DNA of 48,468 nucleotides from Prevotellaceae bacterium UBA1075 (GTDB lineage Bacteria; Bacteroidota; Bacteroidia; Bacteroidales; Bacteroidaceae), in contig DCCS01000044.1 in assembly GCA_002316015.1 (NCBI GenBank), positions 176,297-224,764 of the forward strand. Reading direction: 5' to 3'. This document shows positions 8,609 through 16,680 of this stretch, piece by piece; the stretch's first letter is position 1; each line of letters begins with the position of its first letter. The position numbers and the translations under genes were made by a program. The notes beneath the pieces are model-generated. The model made no database searches. It worked only from the letters and a program-made list of their open reading frames with translations, and was not told where the DNA came from.

Positions 8609-10867
8609 TCACTCGCTTATGCGGTGTCGCCCGGGAGACAGTGTGAGCACGCGCCCCGTGGTGGGCAGCGTGATCCGCGCTGTGCTGTTGGCGGGCACTG
8701 TCACCCGCAGGTCATAGTGCCCGTCGCGCCTGCGCCGCAGCTCGAGCGCGATGCTCCCGCGCGGGGATGGCTGCAGGATGCGGGCGTGCCGCAGCGTGCC
8801 GGGCTGCGGACGGATGTCTATCCGCGCGTATCCGGGTTCGAGCGGACGTATGCCCATCAGGCGGCGCGCTATGATATTCGCCGCCGCCGCGCCCCAGGCA
8901 TGGTTCCAGTCGAGGTTGGCCTTATAGACGTAGTCCCAGGCCTCGGTGGTGATGGTAGACCCCATGCGCAGCATGTTGTACCATCCGCGCCGACCCGTGC
9001 CGGCCATCAGGCTCAAGGCGGCCTCGCCCTGCCCCGCCCGGTAGAGCGCGTCAAGCAGGAACTGCGCCCCATACACGCTGCAGGCCATGCCGCGCGACCG
9101 CACGTGGCTGGCCACGCGTTGCTCCCGCTCCCGGGGCACCATGCCGAAAGCCAGCGCGAACATGCTGCTGTGCTGCGAGCAGTGGCGCGAGCCCTCGCCG
9201 TCGACGTACGCGCCGCGCGCCTCGTCCCAGAGCAGGCTGTTGACACTCCTGGCCGTAGTGGCGGCCATCCGGGCGAAGCGCAGGCTGTCGGCCTCGTGCC
9301 CCAGCGCTCCCGCTATGAGGCTCATGCACCGGAGCGCGTCATAGTGATAGGCGTTGACCACCGTGTTGATGTCGCGCATCTCGTGGCCGTCGGCCTCGCC
9401 CGCCGCCTCCTTCTCGACCCCGGCCGCCCCTCCCTGGGGCCAGTCGACGATGTCACGCAGGGCACGCCCCCTGAAGTGTATCGAGCGCCGGACAGAGTCC
9501 GTGACCAGGCCCGTGCGCGTGCTGATGAGCCCCCGGCTGTCGCGCAGGGCGGACAGGGTCTTGGCCCCAAGGTCGGTGTAATAGCGCACGAGCAACTGGC
9601 TGTCGCCCGTGTGGAGGTAATCGAGCCACGCCAGCCGTGGGGTGAGCAACACCCATTCTGTGGGCCACGTGGGATTCTTTATGAGGTGGGCCACACTGCG
9701 GCGCGCCATGGTGTACTCGCGGTCGGAGGCATAATGGGAGAGCTGGTTGACGAGCACGTCGGCCTCGTAGGGGATGCGCTCGCGGTCTCCGTCGACATAG
9801 ATGCCTGCAAAGGAGGTGGCCTTGATGGAGTACTTGCACAGGTCCCACACCCGGTTGAGCACCGTGTCTGAGCAGTGGAAGTACGACTCCCGGTCGCTGA
9901 ACGGCTCATGTACAGCCTCTCTCCACACCGCCCTCACCCGCGCGTCTCCCTCCACCTCGACATACCTGAACGGGTACACCTCGCCCACGCAGGCCGGCAT
10001 CAGTATGGGGTCCACCCCGCTCTCGTTGGCTCCCCGGGCCGTGTTCCTGGGATCGGGGCGCAGGCGCAGCGGATAGTCGTGGGTGCCGCGCCGCAGGCGG
10101 ATGGTGTAGGAGGCGTGCCGCACCGTCCCCGGGGGGTTGAGGTCAACACGTCCGTCACGCGCCGCCTCGCCCAGGCGCACGGTGACGCTGTCGCCGTCCC
10201 GCCCGGCGCGAAGGCGCAGGGTAAGTTGCGCGAAGGCGTCCAGCCCGAAGTCGTACACCGTGACCCGCGCGCCGGCACGGGTCACGCGGCGCGGCTTCTG
10301 CCTGCTCTTCACCAGCGGATAGTGGCTGAAGCAGGAGTCCAGCGTGGTGCCCGTGACGAACTCCACCGGGCGGGCATAGGGGCTTCGGCGCTCCCCTTGA
10401 GCCCCGCCCGCGCCTGCGTTCCATGTGCGCACCGTCCACCAGTAGCGGGTGGCCGGCCGGAGCGGTGCGCCCCGGTAGGGGACACCGGTCGAGCGCGAGC
10501 CCTCCAGGCGTCCGCTGTCCCACACGTCGGCCCTGCCCTCCTTGAGCAGCCGCGGCGACGTGGCCACCAGCACGCGGCATGCCACCTGCCTGGTGCCGCC
10601 GGGCAGTTCCCATCCCAGCGAAGGCCTGCTGGTCGTCACCAGTCCCGCCGGCCCGCACGCCTGGCTGGCGGGACGCTCCACCAGGTCGATGGTGAGGCGG
10701 CGCGGGCACGCGCCCGCGCCATGGCCGCGCCGCGCCTGAGCCGCCTGGGGCAGCAGGATGCAGGCCAGGAGACAGAGCCACGGGAGGAAGGGTGACGTAC
10801 GGGAAACGTTGCGCCGGGAAGAGGGAGTCCGGGCGGGGCGGGCAGGAATGGGTTGTTTGCTCATCAT
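8609..10867 (-). CDS. Alpha-L-rhamnosidase (GH78), exported
   Basis: This 752-residue protein has an N-terminal export signal (hydrophobic PWLCLLACILLPQAAQA after a basic stretch). An Ig-like N-domain with the RPSLGWELPGG block follows, then beta-sandwich domains and an (alpha/alpha)6 catalytic domain of the GH78 family. The catalytic block DGDRERIPYEAD (about residues 357-368) contains the expected acidic residues, and a hallmark TEWVLLTPRLAWLDY follows. GH78 enzymes release L-rhamnose from glycans or glycosides, which the rhaBATD products then take up and degrade. It is upstream of rhaB on the same strand and has its own promoter at 10917-10947. The cleavage site context is not a lipobox, so a periplasmic location is more likely than a lipid anchor. 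Confidence 0.9.
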   Translation of the reverse strand: MMSKQPIPARPARTPSSRRNVSRTSPFLPWLCLLACILLPQAAQARRGHGAGACPRRLTIDLVERPASQACGPAGLVTTSRPSLGWELPGGTRQVACRVLVATSPRLLKEGRADVWDSGRLEGSRSTGVPYRGAPLRPATRYWWTVRTWNAGAGGAQGERRSPYARPVEFVTGTTLDSCFSHYPLVKSRQKPRRVTRAGARVTVYDFGLDAFAQLTLRLRAGRDGDSVTVRLGEAARDGRVDLNPPGTVRHASYTIRLRRGTHDYPLRLRPDPRNTARGANESGVDPILMPACVGEVYPFRYVEVEGDARVRAVWREAVHEPFSDRESYFHCSDTVLNRVWDLCKYSIKATSFAGIYVDGDRERIPYEADVLVNQLSHYASDREYTMARRSVAHLIKNPTWPTEWVLLTPRLAWLDYLHTGDSQLLVRYYTDLGAKTLSALRDSRGLISTRTGLVTDSVRRSIHFRGRALRDIVDWPQGGAAGVEKEAAGEADGHEMRDINTVVNAYHYDALRCMSLIAGALGHEADSLRFARMAATTARSVNSLLWDEARGAYVDGEGSRHCSQHSSMFALAFGMVPREREQRVASHVRSRGMACSVYGAQFLLDALYRAGQGEAALSLMAGTGRRGWYNMLRMGSTITTEAWDYVYKANLDWNHAWGAAAANIIARRLMGIRPLEPGYARIDIRPQPGTLRHARILQPSPRGSIALELRRRRDGHYDLRVTVPANSTARITLPTTGRVLTLSPGRHRISE

Positions 10868-10916
10868 ATTGTGTGTTTATGGGGAAGTGCCTTACAAGCA
10901 AGGCGACACCCGCTTG

Positions 10917-10947
10917 CAAATTTACGAAAATTTGCGTTCACGGACAA
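10917..10947 (-). promoter_or_regulatory. Promoter of the GH78 rhamnosidase gene
   Basis: The minus strand has TAAATTTG (10924-10917) with TTG 20 bases upstream (10947-10945), a standard Bacteroidales promoter. It lies about 50 bases before the start codon and fires away from the leuA promoter. Confidence 0.7.
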
Positions 10948-10966
10948 CCCCCGGCGCGCAACTGTC

Positions 10967-11098
10967 GCCAACGCATGCCGCCGCGACCGCCAACGCACCG
11001 CGCTGCGACCGCCAACGCACCGCGCTGCAATCGCCAACGCACCGCGCTGCAATCGCCAACGCATGCGGCTGCGATTGCCAACGCACCGCGCTGCGTTT
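10967..11098 (+). repeat. 22-bp tandem repeat array B (6 units)
   Basis: Six contiguous 22-bp units start at 10967, 10989, 11011, 11033, 11055 and 11077. Each begins GCCAACGCA and carries variants of CCGCGCTGCRAYC. The array fills the space between the divergent GH78 and leuA promoters. It belongs to the same family as the arrays at 1-111 and 41101-41232. The period is close to two turns of B-DNA. Confidence 0.92.
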
Positions 11099-11173
11099 TC
11101 GGGGGCACCACGATGCCCGGGAGGGCACAAAGCGGCATAAAGTGCGCCAAAAGGGACAACAGGTGGGCATAAA

Positions 11174-11205
11174 CTTGCCGCTCCAAGTAATATTATGTAA
11201 CTTTG
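11174..11205 (+). promoter_or_regulatory. Promoter of the leucine operon
   Basis: TTG at 11175-11177 and TAACTTTG at 11198-11205 are 20 bases apart, a full Bacteroidales promoter. It lies 40 bases before the leuA start. No leucine-rich leader peptide is visible in the short leader. Confidence 0.75.
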
Positions 11206-11245
11206 CAGGGCGATTTACAATGGATTCAGCACAAAACGAAGCAAT

Positions 11246-12748
11246 ATGAGTGACAGATTGTTTGTCTTCGACACCACACTGCGCGACGGTGAGCAGGTGC
11301 CGGGATGCCAGTTGAACACCGTGGAGAAGATACAGGTGGCGCGCCAGCTGGAGGCTTTGGGAGTGGACGTGATAGAGGCGGGGTTCCCCGTGAGCAGTCC
11401 GGGTGACTTCAACAGCGTGATTGAAATCAGCAAGGCGGTGACCTGGCCCACCATCTGCGCCCTCACCCGCGCGGTGGAGAAGGACATCGACGTGGCCGCC
11501 GAGGCGCTCAAGCATGCCAAGCGCAAACGCATACACACGGGCATAGGCACCAGCGACAGCCACATCCGCTACAAGTTCAACTCCACCCGCGAGGAAATCA
11601 TCGAGCGCGCCGTGGCGGCCGTGAAGTACGCCAAGCGGTATGTGGAGGACGTGGAGTTCTATGCCGAGGACGCGGGGCGCACCGACAACGAGTACCTGGC
11701 ACGCGTCATCGAGGCCGTGACCAAGGCGGGGGCCACCGTGTGCAACATCCCCGACACCACAGGATTCCGCACCCCCTATGAGTACGGCGAGAAGATAAAG
11801 TACCTGTACGAGCACGTGGATGCCTTCGCGGCAGGGCGCTCCATCCTGTCCACCCACTGCCACAACGACCTGGGCATGGCCACGGCCAACACGGTGGCGG
11901 GCGTGCTCAACGGCGCGCGCCAGGTGGAGGTGACCATCAACGGGATAGGCGAACGAGCGGGCAACACCGCCCTGGAGGAGGTGGCCATGATATTCAAGAC
12001 GCACCCCGACCTGGGCATCGACACCAATATCAACACCACCAAGATATCGGCCACGAGCCGCATGGTGAGCAGCCTGATGAACATGCCCGTGCAGCCCAAC
12101 AAGGCCATCGTGGGCCGCAACGCCTTTGCCCACAGCTCGGGCATCCACCAGGACGGCGTGCTCAAGAACGCCTCCACCTACGAGATCATGGACCCCAAGG
12201 AGGTGGGCATTGACGACAACGCCATCGTGCTGACCGCCCGCTCGGGGCGCGCCGCGCTGAAGCACCGCCTGAGCGTGAACGGCGTGGAGCTCGACGGCGA
12301 GCGGCTCGACTCGGTATACAAGGCGTTCCTGGAGCTGGCCGACAAGAAGAAGGAGGTGACCGACGACGATGTGCTCATGCTGGCCGGCGCCGACCGCACG
12401 GCGGCACACAGCGTCAAGCTGGAGTACCTGCAGGTGACCACGGGCAAGGGCGTGCGTTCGGTGGCCAGCATCGGCCTCACCGTCGCCAACGAGCGCTTCG
12501 AGAGCGCTGCCTCGGGCAACGGCCCGGTGGACGCCGCCATCAAGGCCCTCAAGACCATCATCAAGCGCGAGATGACCCTGAAGGAGTTCACCATACAGGC
12601 CATCAGCAAGGGCTCCGACGACGTGGGCAAGGTGCACATGCAGGTGGAGTATGACGGACACATCTACTATGGCTTCGGCGCGAACACCGACATCGTGACC
12701 GCCTCGGTGGAGGCTTATATTGACTGCATAAACAAATTCAAGGTATGA
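11246..12748 (+). CDS. leuA: 2-isopropylmalate synthase
   Basis: This enzyme condenses acetyl-CoA with 2-oxoisovalerate, the first committed step of leucine synthesis. The 500 residues carry the HMGL-like barrel (FDTTLRDGEQVPGCQLN at residue 8, metal-binding STHCHNDLGMATANT near 200, NGIGERAGNTALEEV near 230). A linker and a C-terminal LeuA dimer/allosteric domain from about residue 370 are also present. That C-terminal domain is the usual target of leucine feedback. The TGA overlaps the leuC ATG (ATGA), which implies translational coupling. Array B and the promoter lie upstream. Confidence 0.95.
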   Translation: MSDRLFVFDTTLRDGEQVPGCQLNTVEKIQVARQLEALGVDVIEAGFPVSSPGDFNSVIEISKAVTWPTICALTRAVEKDIDVAAEALKHAKRKRIHTGIGTSDSHIRYKFNSTREEIIERAVAAVKYAKRYVEDVEFYAEDAGRTDNEYLARVIEAVTKAGATVCNIPDTTGFRTPYEYGEKIKYLYEHVDAFAAGRSILSTHCHNDLGMATANTVAGVLNGARQVEVTINGIGERAGNTALEEVAMIFKTHPDLGIDTNINTTKISATSRMVSSLMNMPVQPNKAIVGRNAFAHSSGIHQDGVLKNASTYEIMDPKEVGIDDNAIVLTARSGRAALKHRLSVNGVELDGERLDSVYKAFLELADKKKEVTDDDVLMLAGADRTAAHSVKLEYLQVTTGKGVRSVASIGLTVANERFESAASGNGPVDAAIKALKTIIKREMTLKEFTIQAISKGSDDVGKVHMQVEYDGHIYYGFGANTDIVTASVEAYIDCINKFKV

Positions 12749-14133
12749 ACACACTCTTCGACAAGATATGGGACGCGCATGTGGTGCAGGATGTGCCCGA
12801 CGGCCCGACGCAGCTCTACATCGACCGCCTCTACGCCCATGAGGTGACCAGCCCGCAAGCGTTTGACACGCTGAGGGACAAGCACCTGCCGGTGTTCCGC
12901 CCCCAACGGGTGGTGGCAATGCCCGACCACAACACGCCCAGCGACCAGCAGGAAGTCATCCACGACCCCGTGGGGCGCAACCAGGTGGACACCCTGGCGC
13001 GCAACTGCCGGGAGTTCGGCATACGCCACTTTGCCATGGGCACCAGGGACAACGGCATCATCCATGTGGTGGGGCCCGAAAAGGGGCTCTCGCTGCCCGG
13101 CATGACCATCGTGTGCGGCGACTCGCACACGAGCACACACGGCGCGGTGGGTGCCATAGCCATGGGCATAGGCACCAGCGAGGTGGCCGAGGTGCTGGCC
13201 TCGCAGTGCATCCTGCAGCAGAAGCCCAAGACGATGCGCATCAATGTGGAGGGCACCCTGCAGCCTGGCGTGACAGCCAAGGACATCGCCCTGTACATCA
13301 TGGCACGGATGACCACTGGCGGCGCCACGGGCTACGCGGTGGAGTATGCGGGCAGCGCCATACGCGCGCTGAGCATGGAGGGCAGGCTCACACTGTCCAA
13401 CCTGTCCATCGAGATGGGTTCGCGCGCGGGCATCATCGCCCCCGACGACACCACCTTTGAGTACCTGAAGGGGCGCGAGTACGCACCCAAGGGCGAGGAG
13501 TGGAACCGCGCGGTGGAGCGATGGAGGCTGCTCAGGAGCGGAAGCGACGCGGTGTTTGACAAGGAGGTGACGTTCCGTGCCGAGGACATCAAGCCGCGCA
13601 TAACCTACGGCACCAACCCCGGGGCGGGCATCGCCATCGACGAGCGCATACCCTCGCTGGAGAGCGTGCCCGAGCAGGAGCGGCAGGGCTTCCTGGACCA
13701 GCTGGCCTACATGCAGTTTGAGCCGGGGCAGCGACTGGAGGGCACGCCCGTGGACTACTGCTTCCTGGGCGCCTGCACCAACGGACGCATCGAGGACTTC
13801 CGCGCCTTTGCCAGCATCGTCAAGGGACGCAAGAAGGCCCCGCATGTGGTGGCCTGGCTCGTGCCGGGCAGCTGGAAGGTGCGCCAGCAGATTATCGACG
13901 AGGGCATCGGGGAGGTGCTGCGCGAGGCGGGCTTCGAACTGCGCCTCCCCAGCTGCTCGGCCTGCCTGGCCATGAATCCCGACAAGGTACCCGCCGGCAA
14001 ACTGGCCATCAGCACCAGCAACCGCAACTTTGTGGGCCGCCAAGGCCCCGGGGCACGCACCATCCTGGCCTCTCCCCTGGTGGTGGCGGCCAGCGCCGTG
14101 ACAGGAGTAATCACTGACCCCCGTAAACTTTAA
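12745..14133 (+). CDS. leuC: 3-isopropylmalate dehydratase, large subunit
   Basis: This is the aconitase-family [4Fe-4S] large subunit of isopropylmalate isomerase (462 residues; E. coli 466). Landmarks are MPDHNTPS near residue 57, VVGPEKGLSLPGMTIVCGDSHTST split around residue 115, and the cluster-binding cysteines in CFLGACTNGRIEDF and SCSACLAMNPD. It works with LeuD to convert 2- to 3-isopropylmalate. It overlaps leuA by four bases and ends six bases before leuD. Confidence 0.97.
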   Translation: MNTLFDKIWDAHVVQDVPDGPTQLYIDRLYAHEVTSPQAFDTLRDKHLPVFRPQRVVAMPDHNTPSDQQEVIHDPVGRNQVDTLARNCREFGIRHFAMGTRDNGIIHVVGPEKGLSLPGMTIVCGDSHTSTHGAVGAIAMGIGTSEVAEVLASQCILQQKPKTMRINVEGTLQPGVTAKDIALYIMARMTTGGATGYAVEYAGSAIRALSMEGRLTLSNLSIEMGSRAGIIAPDDTTFEYLKGREYAPKGEEWNRAVERWRLLRSGSDAVFDKEVTFRAEDIKPRITYGTNPGAGIAIDERIPSLESVPEQERQGFLDQLAYMQFEPGQRLEGTPVDYCFLGACTNGRIEDFRAFASIVKGRKKAPHVVAWLVPGSWKVRQQIIDEGIGEVLREAGFELRLPSCSACLAMNPDKVPAGKLAISTSNRNFVGRQGPGARTILASPLVVAASAVTGVITDPRKL

Positions 14134-14139
14134 CACGCT

Positions 14140-14757
14140 ATGGCTAAACAGAAATTCGACATCATAGAGTCCACCTGCATCCCCATCCGCATTGACAACT
14201 GCAACACGGACCTCATCATACCCGCCCGCTACCTGGCGTCCACCACACGCGACGCCCGGTTCTTCGGCGACGCCTTCATGCACGACCTGCGCTACCACCC
14301 CGACGGGACTCCCGTGGCCGACTTCGTGATGAACCGTCCCGGCTTCAGCGAGCCCCCGCGCCCCGGCGTGCACGAGATTATCGTGGGCGGACACAACTGG
14401 GGTTCGGGCTCGAGCCGTGAGCACGCCGCATGGGCCATCGCCGGCTATGGGGTGCGCGTGGTCATCAGCGACAGTTTCGCCGACATCCACCGCAACAACC
14501 TGCTCAACTGCTTCGTGCTGCCCGTGGTGGTGAGCGGGGCCTTCCAGCAGGAGCTCTTCGACACCATCGAGGGCAACCCGCAGGCCCGCGTGAGGGTGGA
14601 CGTGCCGCAGCAGACGGTGACCAACGAGGCCACCGGACACAGCGAGCACTTTGAACTCAACGCCTACAAGAAGCACTGCCTGATGAACGCCTACGATGAC
14701 ATCGACTTCCTGCTTGCGGGCAAAGACAAGATAGAGCAGTGGGAAGCAGCACACTAA
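14140..14757 (+). CDS. leuD: 3-isopropylmalate dehydratase, small subunit
   Basis: This swivelling-domain partner of LeuC has 205 residues (E. coli 201). The signature GGHNWGSGSSREHAAWAIA near residue 90 is intact, as is the N-terminal DLIIPARYL. A six-base gap follows leuC. The 3' end overlaps the next small gene, whose likely GTG start is at 14739, so that protein is probably translated by coupling. Confidence 0.97.
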   Translation: MAKQKFDIIESTCIPIRIDNCNTDLIIPARYLASTTRDARFFGDAFMHDLRYHPDGTPVADFVMNRPGFSEPPRPGVHEIIVGGHNWGSGSSREHAAWAIAGYGVRVVISDSFADIHRNNLLNCFVLPVVVSGAFQQELFDTIEGNPQARVRVDVPQQTVTNEATGHSEHFELNAYKKHCLMNAYDDIDFLLAGKDKIEQWEAAH

Positions 14758-15029
14758 CGGCTAGGGAGGAGTTTGCCTCGGCACTCTGCAGGTATGTGGC
14801 AGGGGAACTGCGGGGGCAGGACGGGGCTTACCCGCATGGGGCCGTGCGCGTGCTGGACGCGCGCAACCACCTGTTTGCCACGCTGCCCACACAGCCCACC
14901 GACGAGGCCACAGACATCTACGCGCTGGCCGACCTGTGCCATGTGGACGAGCAGATGCGCACGCTGCCCGACCCCAACCGCGCCCTGAGTGTGGCGCGCA
15001 ACTATTTTCCCACCGACATCACCCACTGA
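14739..15029 (+). CDS. Small uncharacterised protein inside the leucine operon
   Basis: A 96-residue frame begins with GTG at 14739, overlapping the leuD end, and stops 7 bases before the next LeuA-family gene. Its third-codon-position G+C bias and acidic, soluble composition look coding. The C-terminal part (LADLCHVDEQMRTLPDPNR, then SVARNYFPTDITH) is unlike random sequence. I do not recognise a family. The tight packing on both sides suggests a role tied to the neighbouring enzymes, for example a subunit or regulator, but this is inference. An internal start such as the ATG in frame further downstream cannot be excluded. Confidence 0.6.
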   Translation: MGSSTLTAREEFASALCRYVAGELRGQDGAYPHGAVRVLDARNHLFATLPTQPTDEATDIYALADLCHVDEQMRTLPDPNRALSVARNYFPTDITH

Positions 15030-15036
15030 CCCTACG

Positions 15037-16560
15037 ATGAAGACCATAGAGATAATGGACACCACCCTGCGCGACGGGGAGCAGACCAGCGGGGTGAGCT
15101 TCATGCCGCACGAGAAGCTGATCATCGCCCGCGCACTGCTGCAAAACCTGCGCGCGGACCGCATCGAGGTGGCCTCGGCACGCGTGTCCGACGGCGAGAT
15201 GGAGGCCGTGAGGAGCATCTGCCGCTGGGCCAGGCAGGCAGGATACCTGCAGAAGGTGGAGGTGCTGGGATTCGTGGACGGGCACACCAGCGTGGACTGG
15301 ATAGTGGAGAGCGGATGCCGGTGCATCAACCTGCTGTGCAAGGGCTCGCGGAAGCACTGCGAGGGACAGCTGAAGAAGACGCTCAGCGAGCATGTGCAGG
15401 ACATCCTGGCCACGGTGGCTTATGCCACAGAGCGTGGACTGGCGGTCAACGTGTACCTGGAGGACTGGAGCAACGGCATGAGGGACGACCCGCAGTATGT
15501 GTTCGCACTGGTCGGGGCCCTGCGCCATTCGGGCATCCGACGCTTCATGCTGCCCGACACGCTGGGCATCCTGAACCCGCTGGATCTCATAAGCTTCATG
15601 CGGCAGATGGTGAAGCGGTTTCCCGAACTGCACTTTGACTTCCATGCCCACAACGACTACGACCTGGCCATCAGCAATGTGCTGGCCGCCGTGCTGGGCG
15701 GCGCGGCAGGCATCCACACCAGCGTCAACGGCCTGGGCGAGCGGGCGGGAAACGCCCCGCTGGCCAGCGTGCAGGCCATCCTGCGCGACCAGTTCCACGC
15801 CCACACGGCCATCGACGAGAGCCGCCTCAACGAGGTGTCGCGCCTGGTGGAGAGCTACAGCGGCATAGCCATACCGCCCAACCAGCCCATCACGGGCGAG
15901 AACGTGTTCACGCAGGTGGCCGGAGTGCATGCCGACGGGGACAACAAGGCCGGGCTCTACCAGAACGCCTTGCTCCCGGAACGCTTCGGGCGCAAGCGCG
16001 AGTACGCCCTGGGAAAGAACTCCGGCAAGGCAAACATCCTGCGTAACCTGGAGGAACTGGGACTCGAGCTGACCTCCGAGCAAACCCGCAGAGTGACCCA
16101 GCGCATCATCGAACTGGGCGACAAGAAGGAACTGGTGACACAGGACGACCTGCCCTTCATCGTCAACGACGTGCTCAAGCACGGCACGGCGGACGAGCAT
16201 GTGCGCCTGCTGTCCTATGTGGTGACCACCGCCTACGGCCTCAAGCCGCTGGCAAGCCTGCGCCTGGAGGTCAACGGACAGACGTATGAGGAGAGCGCAC
16301 AGGGCGACGGCCAGTTTGACGCCTTTGTGAGAGCCATCCGCCACATTTACAAGAACCGCCTGGGACGGCGCTTCCCGTGGCTCACCAACTACAGCGTGTC
16401 CATCCCCCCGGGCGGGCGCACCGACGCCTTTGTGCAGACGACCATCACCTGGAACTGGGACAACCGCACGATACGCACGCGGGGCTTCGATGCCGACCAG
16501 ACCGAGGCGGCCATCAAGGCCACCATCAAGATGCTCAACCTCATCGAGCAGGACTACTGA
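15037..16560 (+). CDS. Second LeuA-family acyltransferase (2-isopropylmalate or citramalate synthase type)
   Basis: The 507-residue protein starts MKTIEIMDTTLRDGEQTSG. It has the same layout as LeuA: an HMGL-like barrel with metal site FDFHAHNDYDLAISN near residue 205 and NGLGERAGNAPLASV, a linker, and a C-terminal LeuA dimer/allosteric domain from about residue 370. It is clearly divergent from the LeuA at 11246. Bacteroidales leucine clusters often carry such a second homologue. A citramalate synthase role, giving 2-oxobutyrate for isoleucine, is an attractive reading because LeuC, LeuD and LeuB can also act on citramalate. A second isopropylmalate synthase is equally possible. The start at 15037 gives the conserved N-terminus. 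Confidence 0.8.
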   Translation: MKTIEIMDTTLRDGEQTSGVSFMPHEKLIIARALLQNLRADRIEVASARVSDGEMEAVRSICRWARQAGYLQKVEVLGFVDGHTSVDWIVESGCRCINLLCKGSRKHCEGQLKKTLSEHVQDILATVAYATERGLAVNVYLEDWSNGMRDDPQYVFALVGALRHSGIRRFMLPDTLGILNPLDLISFMRQMVKRFPELHFDFHAHNDYDLAISNVLAAVLGGAAGIHTSVNGLGERAGNAPLASVQAILRDQFHAHTAIDESRLNEVSRLVESYSGIAIPPNQPITGENVFTQVAGVHADGDNKAGLYQNALLPERFGRKREYALGKNSGKANILRNLEELGLELTSEQTRRVTQRIIELGDKKELVTQDDLPFIVNDVLKHGTADEHVRLLSYVVTTAYGLKPLASLRLEVNGQTYEESAQGDGQFDAFVRAIRHIYKNRLGRRFPWLTNYSVSIPPGGRTDAFVQTTITWNWDNRTIRTRGFDADQTEAAIKATIKMLNLIEQDY

Positions 16561-16680
16561 ACCCTGGGGACGCAGTCCACCTGCGGCGGCAGGCCGGGCG
16601 GAGGACTGGGCGCGCACTTACACATATATTATAGGGAGAACCCCTATGCAGAACAGGAACAAACAAAGTACCAAGCAGAT
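16561..16680 (+). other. Leader of leuB with hairpins and a 12-codon frame
   Basis: The 120-base gap holds a hairpin (CAGTCC near 16573 with GGACTG near 16602, and an inner CCTGC/GCAGG) and a short one ATAGGG/CCCTAT at 16631-16647. A mini-frame from ATG 16646 encodes 12 residues rich in Gln, Lys and Asn (MQNRNKQSTKQI). It stops at 16684, overlapping the leuB ATG. It contains no leucine codon, so it is not a classical attenuation peptide; translational coupling is possible. Confidence 0.4.

Noticed and set aside
10967..11098. CRISPR-like array
   Set aside because: The 22-bp units are contiguous with no spacers and there are no cas genes.
11206..11245. Leucine attenuation leader before leuA
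   Set aside because: The leader from the predicted promoter is about 35 bases with no Leu-rich peptide and no terminator hairpin.
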